From Oegoconia quadripuncta (taxonomy: Eukaryota; Arthropoda; Insecta; Lepidoptera; Autostichidae), in the NCBI GenBank assembly GCA_949316235.1, contig OX438750.1, positions 19,284,865-19,348,864 of the forward strand: a stretch of 64,000 bases of DNA. The letters are read 5' to 3'. Position numbers and translations under genes: made by a program. Every line of letters starts with the position of its first letter. Position 1 is the stretch's first letter. Below, in pieces: positions 9,907-20,581 of the stretch. A model generated the notes under the pieces. That model did not search any database. It was given only the letters and a program-made list of their open reading frames with translations, and was not told the origin of the DNA.

Positions 9907-10521
9907 ATAATACCAAGTCGGTTGTTAATTTATTCAGTCTCTACTTAAGCGACTTTCTGTCTTAATACGTCCAGTCTCTAAGACCACGATCGTGGTCCAT
10001 AACAATTGAAAATCAATTGTGTCTGGAATCTCCGTACTCGAAGCATTAAGTTGTTACGTAATAATTAACAGCATCTTATAGTGACGCATATCAATATTAA
10101 AATTCTTTAATGTTTTATATAAATATATCGAGACTTGGCCATCGCACTAAATAATTGAATTTACATGTGTTTTCAGGCGATTGAATTTACACGTATTTTC
10201 AGGCGATGGCCAAGTCTCAATATATTTATATAAAACATTAAAGAATTTTAATATTGATATGCGTCACTATAAGATGCTGTTAATTATTACGTAACAACTT
10301 AATGCTTCGAGTACGGAGATTCCAGACACAATTGATTTTCAATTGTTATGGACCACGATCGTGGTCTTAGAGACTGGACGTATTAAGACAGAAAGTCGCT
10401 TAAGTAGAGACTGAATAAATTAACAACCGACTTGGTATTATATGGATCTCACAACTTTTTACCGCAGAACAACTGAGTTGCGAGACTTGGTTTTTTTGAC
10501 AAGTATTGTTTTTGATGGGAT
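9827..10521. repeat. 319-bp near-perfect inverted repeat with 57-bp spacer
   Basis: The left arm 9827-10145 pairs with the right arm 10203-10521. All pair sums are 20348, so no indel was noticed, and by eye I find one mismatch near the inner end ('aatatatcgagac' against 'gtctcaatatatt'). The 57-bp spacer 10146-10202 holds a tandem duplication of a 26-base unit starting 'ttgaatttaca', the second unit running into the right arm. Each arm also has a 16-base palindrome GACCACGATCGTGGTC. A transcript across it would fold into a long hairpin. It could be a foldback element, a head-to-head duplication or an assembly artefact. Confidence 0.85.
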
Positions 10522-10636
10522 CTCATTTCTTTTTGTATTTTGTAGACAGTTCTACTTTTTTCCTTTTCGGTACCTTCTACTTATTGTATATATGTATATC
10601 TACCAGCAACGAATTTTCTTAAAGCCCTCTCTCTGA
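10442..10636 (+). pseudogene. Inverted copy of the 9906 reading-frame start
   Basis: The first 26 codons equal those of the minus-strand frame at 9906 because they lie in the right arm. After 10521 the frame enters unrelated T-rich sequence and gives no plausible protein. It is best read as a truncated mirror image and not a gene. Confidence 0.45.
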
Positions 10637-10637
10637 C
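10522..10637 (-). repeat. Partial duplicate of the 10638-10850 coding tail
   Basis: On the minus strand, codons reading RERALRKF and later VPKRKKVELSTKYKKK mirror REWALRKT and VPEKRKRKATYKNKK of the adjacent frame. The C-terminal end of that frame was therefore tandemly duplicated and has decayed. Confidence 0.45.
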
Positions 10638-10850
10638 TTATGAACTTTTCTTATTTTTGTAGGTAGCCTTCCGTTTTCTCTTTTCCGGTACTACTTCTTG
10701 AGCTTCAGCTACAGTTTTTCTAAGAGCCCACTCCCTGTCTCTATGGGTTTTTCTGGGAGGCTTTGATGTTACAATTTTTGACAAATCTGGACGGTAAATG
10801 CTTCTTAGTCTGTTGTATTCACAAATTGAGGATTCCTGCGCTTTAACACT
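10638..10850 (-). CDS. Unrecognised basic C-terminal coding fragment
   Basis: A 70-codon open frame without an ATG ends at TAA 10640-10638. It includes YNRLRSIYRPDLSKIVTSK, PPRKTHRDREWALRKTVAEA and a Lys/Arg-rich end. Charged helical composition, a duplicated tail beside it (10522-10637) and a possible splice acceptor 'aaagcgcag' at its start argue for real, perhaps decayed, coding DNA. I do not recognise the family. The short ATG frame at 10805-10933 overlaps its start in another frame and might be its 5' part. Confidence 0.35.
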   Translation of the reverse strand, partial: SVKAQESSICEYNRLRSIYRPDLSKIVTSKPPRKTHRDREWALRKTVAEAQEVVPEKRKRKATYKNKKSS

Positions 10851-10933
10851 TTATAGGTAAGAATTCTGGGCACATCCGAACAGCATTGGGTCGCTCGCGC
10901 GTATGAGCGCGGCTGCTGCTCGCTCGGCGACAT
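10805..10933 (-). CDS. Short ATG frame leading out of a GC-rich block
   Basis: The ATG at 10933-10931 opens a 42-residue frame beginning MSPSEQQPRSYARATQ and ending at TAA 10807-10805. It begins in the GC-rich block and runs into the region of the 10638-10850 frame one frame away. A single indel or an unseen splice would join the two. The function is unknown. Confidence 0.25.
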   Translation of the reverse strand: MSPSEQQPRSYARATQCCSDVPRILTYKVLKRRNPQFVNTTD

Positions 10934-11045
10934 TCACCTTTCCGCGCGCCCCGCCACTGTCCCCGCCCCGCGCCCTCGCGCTAGCACCGCGCAGCGCGTA
11001 GTAACGGCCCGCGCTCACTCGCTAGCATCGCAGCGCGTGGTATAT
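10870..11045. promoter_or_regulatory. CpG-rich block with flanking TATA-like motif
   Basis: This is one of the most GC-rich stretches in the window. It holds GC-box-like 'ccccgcccc' and an internal imperfect direct repeat ('cgctagcaccgcgcagcgcg' and 'cgctagcatcgcagcgcg'). On the minus strand a 'tataattatata' string (about 11042-11053) lies upstream of the ATG at 10933. That fits a promoter/leader for the minus-strand frames, perhaps of a mobile element. Inference only. Confidence 0.3.
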
Positions 11046-11149
11046 AATTATACAACCTTACGCACTCGTAATAAGTACGAATACGCACGTAGGTACGTTT
11101 TTTGCATTAATAAATAATTTAATACACGTGTTTTCATCACCGGAATACC

Positions 11150-11700
11150 CATTTTTTGCTCGATTTGGCAGGGGCACTACCATGCGCCTATATTTATATG
11201 GGACTAGCTTAAACCCGCGGCTTCGCACGCAATAATAATAATTGCCGTAAAATAAAATATTGAAAAATTTAATTAACTGAAGACTTGGCTGTATGGGCTT
11301 AATTTTCTTTGCTGTCTTTTCTAGATTTTTTAGTTTTTCCTTGATTCATACACCAAACACTACTTATATTCCAAATTTGAAGCTTCTAGGTCTGCTAGAA
11401 GTGCCTTAGAATTTTGATGATCGGTGAGTCAGTGACTGACAAAATTAAGAAATTCGACCCCTTATAATTCTTAAAAATACTGGTTCAAATTGAATGAAAT
11501 TTTAAATATACGTGTCTTTACAATGCCTGCATAGTTACTGAAAATTTCAGTCTTCTATTTTTATCCACAACGAAGTTACAGGGGGTCGAAAATGGTCTGA
11601 ATTGCTTCGAGAAAAGGATGGTACGGCCGTGACGCTTTTTTGCTCGACTTGGTGGGGGCACGGCCGTGCCCCCAGATCGGGCCCCAAATTATTTAAGAAA
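11150..11700 (+). mobile_element. Repeat-bounded segment of unknown class
   Basis: Two diverged direct repeats, 'ttttgctcgatttggcaggg' at about 11156 and 'ttttgctcgacttggtgggg' at about 11638, bracket 480 bp. The left one is followed at 11212 by 'aacccgcggcttcgcacgc', a phrase typical of lepidopteran transposon ends. No protein is recognisable. Confidence 0.4.
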
Positions 11701-12624
11701 GAAGAAAAAGGGTTTTAAAGAAATATAAAAATTATTTCATCCTCCCCCTCAACAAATGGGGTGTAGCCAGAGGTATGCAAAAAGCCTCGTTCCAGGTTAA
11801 AATTTTCTGGGAAAAGAGAGCTGAGTGAGGCTCACATTCGACATATAGGTACAACAAGATTATTGCTACTAGAAATGCCACTATTAGATATATCTGTATA
11901 TCATAGACACCTCAAGATCTCCTACCCTAGAAACAATATCTTTTATTATCTGTCTCATAATGTTTGCAGCTTATTTGCGTTTGAAGCTGCTGGTCATTAT
12001 GTCGCTTCGGGATAACAAGTAACAATGCAGGATGGAAAAATACTGTCCCGTTTAAAATTCCGACTGTGTTTTTTTATTCAGGACATGGTTTGTGGTCTAA
12101 ACTTAACCAGTTGCATTAATAGCGTGGGGATATCCAAACTCTCTTATCAGTTCACAAAGTATTGAACAATAATTAACGTTTCGGTGGATACAAAACATGG
12201 ATATTCTAGGAACTGCTTCGGAAGAGGGGTCGTATACTATCAATTCTCGGATGTAACTCGAATAACCTCACTGTCGAAAGTTATCGATAAGGCGAGACAT
12301 CGTAATCGTAAATAGTTTAATTAGTTCTTTACTGGTTTGTACGAGTATTTGTCATATTCAGCATAAGAGTAAATAATGTCAGCGAGACTAAGTTAATATA
12401 AATTATGATAAAGTGCACAGTTTATCTCAGAGATACTAAACAACAAAATTGGTTAATTTTATAATGTCTATATTACACTGTTAACACTGACAGAAATGCT
12501 TGAGCCCTATTATTGTTTCAATTAGATTTAAATTGACATTCTACAAATGATATGATATATCTTGCGTTAAAGTAAATGCTTGAATTTATGAACATTTTTT
12601 ATGCATGAATAAATAATAATAAAT
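11701..12624. other. AT-rich intergenic DNA
   Basis: No gene or known repeat seen. Confidence 0.45.
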
Positions 12625-12815
12625 ATTTCGAACACTTACACCGATAATCCAGTCACAAATTAGGCAAAGTCTGTATATGATACTGCATAACGGATAAATG
12701 TAAACATCCATGACTCGGGAATTGTTCGTATTCATCACAAAAATCTTCACCCTTGTCGTGATTCGAACCAGCAACAGTTGGATTTAACTGGTCTCTACTC
12801 ACTGCACCAATCGAT
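12625..12815 (-). repeat. SINE family C, minus-strand copy
   Basis: Reverse-complement landmarks are a 'ttcgaacacttacacc' end, a 'catccatgactcgggaa' middle, the B-box-like 'gtgattcgaaccagcaac' and the head 'actgcaccaatcgatga'. It matches the + copies at 13879 and 25443. Confidence 0.7.
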
Positions 12816-13266
12816 GAATTCTTTACTTGCTTTTAATTTTGTCTTATTTTACCAATGGTTAGTAGATAGACTAGTGCTGGTAGACGATATTATTCATACA
12901 GATCCAAATTTTAAATACCATAATTTGGTGAGCAAACTGTGATATTTAAGTTGTCGATTTTACTCGCAAAACTCTCTCACAACAAATATGCCGGTAGAAT
13001 TAATATCATATTTCATACAAAAACTAGATCATTGTCATACAAATGTATCTGTTGTTATGCGAGCGTAATTGCCGACCTGGTGTGTAATTTGCGAAGGCCC
13101 TTTGTGTGGAAGTCAATGGACTTTATTGTCGTTATCAAGTCGAATGGTCGCTTAGTTGGGGCCCGGATGAATGCTTCGAGACGGTGAAAGATTTTGGATA
13201 GTTGTATATGACGTTGTTTGCTGTGCATTTTATGTTAGACATTTTTCTTCCCTTTATCATACTATA
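12816..13266. other. Intergenic DNA between two repeats
   Basis: Nothing recognised. Confidence 0.4.
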
Positions 13267-13657
13267 CAGGGTGAAATTTAATTCGTGTAATTCCTGTTTA
13301 CTCCTGGTTACGACCAATTTTCCCCAAGGAACCATAGTCGAATTCGATCGATTTTCGATTATCCATACAAAGTAAATCATTCTTTGTATGTGAAACCACC
13401 TTTAGTATGGAAATTCAACAATTTATGGCAGAATTCGGCTATGGTTCCTGGTGGAAAGTTGCTAGTAATCAGGAGTGGAGTCACCAAACGAAAATTGTTG
13501 GACTTCCATACTTAAGGTGGTTTCAGAAGTATTTACTTTCTATGGGTAATCGAAAATTTTTTGATCGAATTCCACTATGGTTTCTTGGGGAAAGTTATTC
13601 GTAATCAAGAGTGGCAACACCAGTTAATGGAAATTACACTAATTGATATACACCCTG
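13267..13657. mobile_element. Palindromic MITE with TA flanks
   Basis: The ends are CAGGGTG and CACCCTG with TA on both outer sides (13265-13266 and 13658-13659). The whole 391 bp folds on itself: 'gtgtaattcc' pairs with 'ggaaattacac', and two mirrored inner blocks 'ggaaccatagtcgaattc' and 'gaattccactatgg' follow. Short terminal repeats, TA flanks and no coding capacity fit a Tc1/mariner-type MITE. A decayed relative lies at 301-888. Confidence 0.75.
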
Positions 13658-13878
13658 TATAAAACGTGTCACAAGATGACATCTAGGCTAAATTAATTGT
13701 TTTATTACCTACGAAAACCATTTTTATTAAAAAATAATAACTTTTTAATAATTGAATGTATTTTGTTGAAATAAAAACAATAATGGTTGTCAAAAATATT
13801 ATCTAGCTGAAGAAATTAAAAACAATCCGCAAGAAAATTATTTTTTAAATTTTTTGAACAGTTGTCCTTTTTAATTAA
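13658..13878. other. AT-rich intergenic DNA
   Basis: Nothing recognised. Confidence 0.4.
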
Positions 13879-14100
13879 CGACCGATTGGTGTAGTGGATG
13901 GTGACCCTATCAGCGAAACCGACGATTGCGGGTACGATTCCCGCGAGAGTTAAATGTTTGTGTGATGAATACGAACATTTATTCCCGTGTCATGGATGTT
14001 TATTTAAATATTTATGTATATTTGTCCGTTATCTAGTATTCATAGTACAAGCTTTGCTTAGTTTGGGACTAGATGATTAGTGTAACTGTCCGAAACATTT
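13879..14100 (+). repeat. SINE family C, near full-length
   Basis: The tRNA-like head has an A-box-like 'tggtgtagtgg' and a B-box-like 'gggtacgattccc'. The body has 'tatttgtccgttatctagta', 'gcttagtttgggactagatg' and a 'gtgtaactgtccgaaacatt' end. Other copies are at 25443 (+), 12625 (-), 43226 (-), 60010 (-), with fragments at 18443, 33696 and 41536. Confidence 0.8.
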
Positions 14101-14409
14101 CTTTGTTTGTTTAATAAAAAAATATTTTGACATAAATTAGACAGTCAATTAATTAAGCCATTTTTTGTTTTTTTTTCCATTTTACTAACGAAAATAGACC
14201 AAAAAATTTATGTTGTAAATTTTTGTCTACGAATGTAAGGAAAACATATTTTCGTTTATGCACATCATTTAGGGATATACTGGATAATGTTAAGCCACGA
14301 GTTTATCAAATCGTCTAGGTAATCTAAACAATGTGTTTAAATATGGCAATGAGAACCACTATTCACTGACGCGCACAGAAAAACATGCTTGTCTGGTTGT
14401 TCTCTTTTA
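14101..14409. other. AT-rich intergenic DNA
   Basis: Nothing recognised. Confidence 0.4.
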
Positions 14410-14633
14410 TACCAGTGTCTCCTCGTGGGTAATAGCTGAAAATCAGTGTTTTGCTCTCTGAGCAATTATACACACTGAGCTATGACCCATTTGTACGGCT
14501 GTAGCACACACATACTCTAGTGTATCCTGATGTTACTTTTATGAATTATTATAAAATATGTTTATCCAATTGCTTTGGAACTTATGGTATGTGTGTGACT
14601 GGAGATACAAATAAACGATTTATCTATCTATCT
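14410..14633 (+). repeat. LINE 3' end with ATCT tail
   Basis: It carries 'aatcagtgttttgctctctg', 'actgagctatgacccattt' and 'ggagatacaaataaacgat', and ends in (ATCT)n. The same blocks occur inverted at 24186-24400 and 40010-40090. A simple-repeat 3' tail after an AATAAA-like motif fits a CR1-like LINE terminus. Confidence 0.55.
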
Positions 14634-14674
14634 AACCATCTTAGCCTAATTCAGTACATTAGGCTAAGATGGTT
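14634..14674. repeat. Perfect 17-bp stem, 7-nt loop
   Basis: AACCATCTTAGCCTAAT at 14634-14650 and its exact reverse complement at 14658-14674 surround the loop tcagtac. It is immediately 3' of the LINE tail. A short foldback relic or a target-site effect; there is no T run to suggest a terminator. Confidence 0.7.
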
Positions 14675-15591
14675 CTATATTTAAACACATTGGTTAGAGA
14701 GAAAGATGGCATATTACTATCCATATCCCCTACGTATTAATTCTCTATGATAAACTAACCCAATATTCCCACCAAACTAATGTAAACAATAAAATGAACA
14801 CTGACGCCTGGGGTGAACTAACACAATCAATACGCATACGTCTGTACCCTTAGAGCGATGAGGGTATTGTTTAAAAGAATTGTATAGTTTAAAATTGAGA
14901 TTAAAGTGAAAATGAAATGAAAATATTTGTAACTCTACTTTTCTAATAAAGGTCGTGGTTATAATAAAACCATAAAACATAAACCGTCTTATTCATAAAA
15001 ATTACAATCGCTTAGGGCTGTTTTAGTTAAGGTATGTTTTGTCTCTGTCGTTGATAAGGAAATGTTGTAATGAAAGGAAATGACAAAACATTCTTTAACT
15101 AAAACTTGCTTATAAAGCGTTTCTAAATTTTTATGAATAAGAGGGAAAGAATATTGGGCTGTACCACATTCAGCTATTGTATAATATGTGGTGTAAATCA
15201 AAATATAATATATCCAGAAATATGTTACCTGTCAATGTCTAGCCGTGACTGGGAAGAGGACTAGGAAATAACAGCGGGTGGGTTAACTGTCAAGAGAGGT
15301 AGTTGGCGAGCATAGTCCTGAAGTCCCACCCCTTGCGTCCACCCACAAGGAATATGGACACTATTGAACGTTGATACAGCTCTTAAAGGATCAACAACTG
15401 ACTGATGATTTTTATTATATATCTGAAATTATATTTTTTAAGTTACAATTGGCTTTGTTTTCTTATTTAGATTTGTTTGTGGTTTAATAAGAAACCTAAA
15501 TTAAATTTTATTGAAAGAGGCGCCAATAATCATAGCATCTCTTACTAAAGCTGTTCATAATCATGTACAAATAAAATACAATTTAAAAGCC
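14675..15591. other. AT-rich intergenic DNA
   Basis: Nothing recognised. Confidence 0.45.
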
Positions 15592-15712
15592 GACCCCTGT
15601 GAAATGATCGTCTCTGACTTTACGGCGTAACCGCAAGACGCATTAGTGAGATTTTCACTAACGACTACTAAAACAGAAGTGAGGATAACGCCGTAACAGG
15701 CTTTAACTTAGT
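15592..15712. repeat. Nested inverted repeat, possible small MITE
   Basis: The outer arms 'aaaagccgacccctgt' and 'aacaggcttt', the middle arms 'ttacggcgt' and 'aacgccgtaa' and the inner stem 'attagtgag/ttcactaa' are all centred near 15658. There is no coding frame and no second copy in the window. Confidence 0.4.
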
Positions 15713-16751
15713 GGTGCGATTAAGGCACAAGAGATATGCTGCTAATTTTAAAAGAACGTGAACGTAACTTTATTATTTTTGATTCCACTTTTATATTGTC
15801 ATGTTCAGTTTTGTCTTCTATGGAATTATGTAGATTTTTTTCGTTGGAAATTATATATTTAAATGTCTATTATGTTTGCTAAACTGCTAATAAAATTGGC
15901 ATTTAAATGACAGCCTTGAGTGTCGCAGTTAAAAATAGAGCCAGCCCGATATGCGGTTGGGTGACTTGAAGCAATAAGAAAATGCCTTAAATAGGTTTTT
16001 ATGGAAATTTTGTAATAGATTTAACACCCACAAAATCCAAAAGTTAATGCATATGAAATGATTTCGTTTCATTTCATACCCAGAAGAGGCCGCGCAATTT
16101 TAACGTATACTTTATTTCGAATTATTGTATTGTAGCCATTTCTTTATTTTACGATTTTTTGATTTTAGACTTATTTAAATAATTTTAATTTATATTTTTG
16201 TGAAGATAGAAATATAATTAGATGCTTATCTACTAACCTAATATTTATACATTTTTTTGCGAAAATGTCGAAATGACTGCTACTTTCTATTAGGTTTTAT
16301 GGAAATGAAATTTGATTTTAACGAGTTTTAAGATAAATTTTATTGATTCTGAAAGCGGAATATAATCTTTTATCTCTTTTTTCAAGGAGTTCGGAGCTTT
16401 CGTTTTAATTTTATAAAATACTAACATAAGATAAATTCCAATGACAAAGTTACTGTCTTGTGTTCACATTATTCACTTTGGGTTATACGATTTGATTAAA
16501 GTGTAACTATTACACAAAATATCCCGCTTCAGTGTATCACTTGAGCCTTCCCCCACGATAGTGGGGTGGGTTGATTGATGAGCAGCCCTTGTTCTCTGAT
16601 AGCCGGCTCAATTACACTACGATTACTTAATTTGACATGATACTCTGAGTTAAGGGTAAGACTTGTTTAAGTGTTTTTACAGTTTCGTGATTTGTCATTT
16701 AACTTATTTAAATATTTCAATGAGCCGGTTTTCCGAATCTCGTCGAACTTT
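15713..16751. other. AT-rich intergenic DNA
   Basis: Nothing recognised. Confidence 0.45.
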
Positions 16752-16870
16752 CATCCGGCTAGAGGACGTCCACAGCTGAACATAGGCCTCTCCCATAGAT
16801 TATTAGCGACCTGGACCTTTTATCAGGTCGTCTGTCCATACCTTGTGAGTGGAATATTGCATTGCAGATA
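16752..16870 (-). pseudogene. RTE-type reverse transcriptase tail fragment
   Basis: 'gaggacgtccacagctgaac', 'ataggcctctcccatagat' and 'ccataccttgtgagtgga' are the reverse complement of the RTE tail seen at 55840-56030 and 39745-40005. Only the last 40 or so codons' worth of sequence remains, with disrupted frames. Confidence 0.65.
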
Positions 16871-17707
16871 ACATTAACGTATTCAATATCATACCAACCT
16901 CTCTAAGAAATTTCCTTTCTGTAGAATTCTACCTCTATTCATTTTGAGCATTTTTTCACTATATTTCATGCATTCATCGAAATACTAGTACAATGGTAAT
17001 TATTGTCGTCCTGCCAAACGATTTTGCAGTCCATCCATTTCCTGCTTTGACCTATCGTAGTAAGAAGATTGTTTTCTGTGTACCAGAAAACCATGTAGTA
17101 GAGATGTAACACATTTCATTCTAATTAATTTCAAAGAAATCATGACCAATACAAACTTCTGGCGTTAACAACACGCGCGGGCGTCATGCGAGAAACATTT
17201 CCATCACCTTGCTTCCGTCTCGCATACTGGGTCTAAACATTAATTAACTAACTAAATTAACTATGGATAGTTTTCCAAAGGTACACAGCTATGTACAAGT
17301 GTACTGTTTGATGCAGTAATTAAAGGCAGTCGGTCTAAAAGTGTGCCGTGTATATATCTCACGCGCAGTTGCTTTCCCGTGAGTTGTTTGATGTAGGTAT
17401 TCATATGTGAAGTTATTTTTAGTGTTTTGTATTGTTTGTAAAATGCAACTCTTATCGAATTTCGTATATCCCTCAGTTTACAGATGAGTAGTTATAATAC
17501 TAAAATTTGGAGTTTAAGGGCCCACTGACCACTTGAATGCATACCAATGATATGCTGATGCTGGGTTTACGCCACGTCAGAAATGTCGGAAGAGTATTTA
17601 GGAGTTAGGCATATCTTTCATATGACAATTATTGACGTAGTCTTATTTACAATTAATTATATGTTATTATTCGAGTCAGATTATGACTTATTATAGACAT
17701 CGGAATC
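16871..17707. other. Intergenic DNA
   Basis: Nothing recognised. Confidence 0.45.
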
Positions 17708-17911
17708 ACGGGATCGATCCCCAGCGGCGTCACGAGCTCGATCCTTAACGGGGTACATGTTTAGTACTTGGTTTGGTTGGTGATAGGGCATTTTAAATAT
17801 TCGCCTGGCTATCTACCTATATCTTATCTAAGTCTGCCGGCAAATAGCAATGATAATAGCATTGTTTTGTTCCGGTTGTCAGAGATAAGATAGCCAGTTT
17901 CCCAAAGTGCT
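17708..17911 (+). repeat. SINE family A, 3'-truncated copy
   Basis: It holds a B-box-like 'gggatcgatccccagcgg', then 'cttggtttggttggtgatag', 'gtctgccggcaaatagcaat' and 'gtcagagataagatagcc'. It ends before the usual A-rich tail. A duplicated 'gagctcgatccttaacgggg' follows the B-box. Confidence 0.7.
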
Positions 17912-18442
17912 AAGCCGTTGTCTTAAGTAAAAACCTACAGTTGAGTGACTTATACTAGGTTGGAACTTTTATCATAGAGGTCATGTATGTTACGTTAGTG
18001 GTACAAATTTTATGAGTAATTGATTACGATTGATTACTTTTAGAATTGCAGTAAAACAATTGACAGTAAGGAATACACATCGACCTGCTTACTTGTCCCG
18101 AGTCGTACCTACCTGTTTCTTTACTTAAGGATAGAGAATGTGAGAAAACTTTCATAATTCGGACGTAATTCGGAGGTATGTTGGTTATTTAACTATTTTG
18201 CGTTTTAGACGCTCCACTAATGAGACCTACTGACGTAATAGAAAAGATTTCCCATTTTGTAGAGGCGGGTTGAAATTTTCTTTAGAAGCTTTAGCGATCT
18301 GGTAGACGTTTAATATCCACCACTGGTCAAAGATGGGCTGAATCGTCAGCTTTAGAAATTGATCTTTTAGAAAAATATAAATAGGGTATTTTTTCAAACC
18401 AATTTTATGTGTATTTAAAAATGTAGTTTTTGTGGTTTTTCA
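17912..18442. other. Intergenic DNA
   Basis: Nothing recognised. Confidence 0.4.
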
Positions 18443-18516
18443 ACCACCTGGTATCCATAATAAAAGCCTAGTAGCTTAGTGTGTAACTAGATGGCGCTGT
18501 GTGTATGTGCAAAGTT
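18443..18516 (+). repeat. SINE family C variant fragment
   Basis: 'accacctggtatccataata', then 'gtagcttagtgtgtaactag' and 'atggcgctgtgtgtatgtgc' match, inverted, the 3' half of the copy at 60010-60249. Confidence 0.5.
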
Positions 18517-18554
18517 ATTTATTTATTTAATAATTATACATTGGAAAATTAGAA

Positions 18555-18717
18555 GAGTCGACAATACACTAAAAAACTGTGTTAAAAGCTAAATATCGTT
18601 GAAACGGCATAACCGATTTATATCAACCATGGCTAAGAGCAACCTCTCGTTTAGTTTTTAATATAAAAAAAACCGCATTCAAATCAAGCCATGCATTACT
18701 GAACCGAACAAAACTGG

Positions 18718-18753
<36 letters not shown>

Positions 18754-18760
18754 CTATAGT
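18555..18760 (+). repeat. Dispersed repeat G with CA microsatellite
   Basis: 'actgtgttaaaagctaaata' and 'ggcataaccgattta' recur at 29370-29545 and 44060-44395. Here the unit runs into a perfect CA run of about 30 bases (about 18720-18750). Confidence 0.6.
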
Positions 18761-19254
18761 ATTTTGTTGGCTAAATAGATATATTTCTGTAATAAAACAA
18801 TTGGATTATATTGTCGCAATATTCCTTGTTGATCGTAGTGTCGCTGACAAATGTTTTTCTATTTTATTACAAGGGATAGTTATTACCGTTTCTTACAGCA
18901 GTCGTCCGGTCAAGATATATCTAAGTGTGAGGCGACATAGTAACTGCCGGCATTACTCTCCAATGCTATTTTATTACGCCTATAAATTCGATAGAGTCGC
19001 CCCAGGAGGCGCTTACCGGAGTGGCTATCGCACTTTTCGATTTAGAACTCTCTTCGCTCAAAATTGAAATGGTCGCCCCTTTGTCGGGGCGATTTAAATT
19101 CGACATTTTAAACGTATTTTGGTTGCCGTTTGGTTTGAAGTGGGAAGCCATTTAGCTGTAGCAAGAGATGAAGTTTGTTACTTTGTTTTACTAAGAAATG
19201 TGAATACTTTGTATGGACATTCTTGACTTACTAAAATCTATAATTAAAATCATT
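18761..19254. other. Intergenic DNA with a short GC hairpin
   Basis: TCGCCCC and GGGGCGA form a short stem near 19073-19092. No gene is recognised. The frames at 18801-19067 (+) and 18966-19151 (-) lack coding character. Confidence 0.35.
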
Positions 19255-19515
19255 GTGCTGTGTATTTTCGGTGTGTAAAAAGAATAGAACGAACCCTTCT
19301 CTTATGGGACTTACAACCAAAAAACATCTGGATTTGCACGTTGTAACGGCGACGGTCGTGAGCCCGTCGAAATACTCGTTTATAAAGTAATTGACATTGT
19401 GTCACTGTCAATTTCTATATATTCCGAAAGGTGAACCATGGATGTTGTTTCAAGCATTAAATGTTTGGAACTTCCAAACGCTAATGTTTGGGATATCTCT
19501 GACCAATAGGTATTT
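19255..19515 (+). repeat. Dispersed repeat D
   Basis: It matches 7195-7460: 'aaggtgaaccatggatgttg', 'ccaaacgctaatgtttggg' and 'atatctctgacc' occur in the same order. About 50 extra bases near 19345-19415 are absent from the other copy. Confidence 0.55.
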
Positions 19516-19734
19516 ATTGGAATCTCGTGTTTCACTTCTATTTCATCGTCACTGTAAAGTCATATAAAATAAACTTTGGCTTTCCTTATGCGTCTGAAGG
19601 TGTTACATAGGATAAAGAAATCAAGATGGCTGTTCGCATTAAAATTGTAGAAATTCCGACTTCACGTTACTCAACTCAATTGTGCTCAAATTAAATTACG
19701 TAAACTTAAATTTATAAATTGAAATGTAATCTAG

Positions 19735-19960
19735 CTAATATTATAAATGCAGAAATTTGGATGTTTGTTTGTTTGTCTATTGCTCAATGGCGGTGTATCG
19801 GATGAACGGATTTGGATGAAATGTTGGTATAGGTATAGAACCATACCCTGCTTTAAAACAGGATATTTTTTATCCCGATAAAGTGAGTAGTTTTTAGTAA
19901 ATTTCCGCGATAAAGTTATTCCACGCAGGCGAAGTGGCGGCCGCAAAGCAATCTAATATT
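19735..19960 (+). repeat. Dispersed lepidopteran repeat
   Basis: It starts 'gctaatattataaatgcaga', passes 'tttgtttgtttgtc', 'gatgaacggatttggatgaa' and 'tcccgataaagtgagtag', and ends 'ccacgcaggcgaagtggcgg' plus 'ctaatattat'. This is the layout of a common lepidopteran non-autonomous element. Similar copies are at 20582 and 24930. Confidence 0.6.
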
Positions 19961-20581
19961 ATATAGAAAGTTGAGTATAAATATTGAAATCCACCAATAG
20001 AAATTCTATAATTTATTTGAGTTGAATGATTTCGCAGATTACATCTTGGTCCGACTCAATTGAATTGGAAAAACGCCTCTACCATCCATTACGTCGGTAA
20101 ATAGAGACATTTTAAAATATCCTTTATCCTTTCGAATGCAATGGACAGTGTAGTTTATCAAGCCGATAACACGGACTCGTTTCACAATAGGATTTCGAGC
20201 ACCCCCATTTTGCTCAGTAGTTACCAACGATAGGAATTTATTTCAACAATTTATTTAGGAACTTTCCCAGTAGAACGTAGTGATATGTGCAATGAATGGC
20301 ATGATTGAAAGTACGTATAGCTTTTTTTATGTTGTAGGTATTTTAAATCCGTTTATTACATTCTTAACAACCATCCGTCCTCATCTATGCATTAGTGACG
20401 ATGTGGTCGAAGAGGAAGCTCGCGAACTCACCATCCACCTTGGTTTTGGAGAACCCAAGATTATAGGATTTAACGAAATATAGGTATTGATAATTATTTA
20501 TAACAATAAATCAAACCTGAAATACAGTGAAAGTAAATGAATAAGTTCATATATAAATCTAACCAATCTAATCTAACTTCT
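19961..20581. other. Intergenic DNA
   Basis: There are minus (20039-20227) and plus (20280-20483) frames of 62-67 codons. No homology is recognised and neither has a convincing leader or splice sites. Confidence 0.3.
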
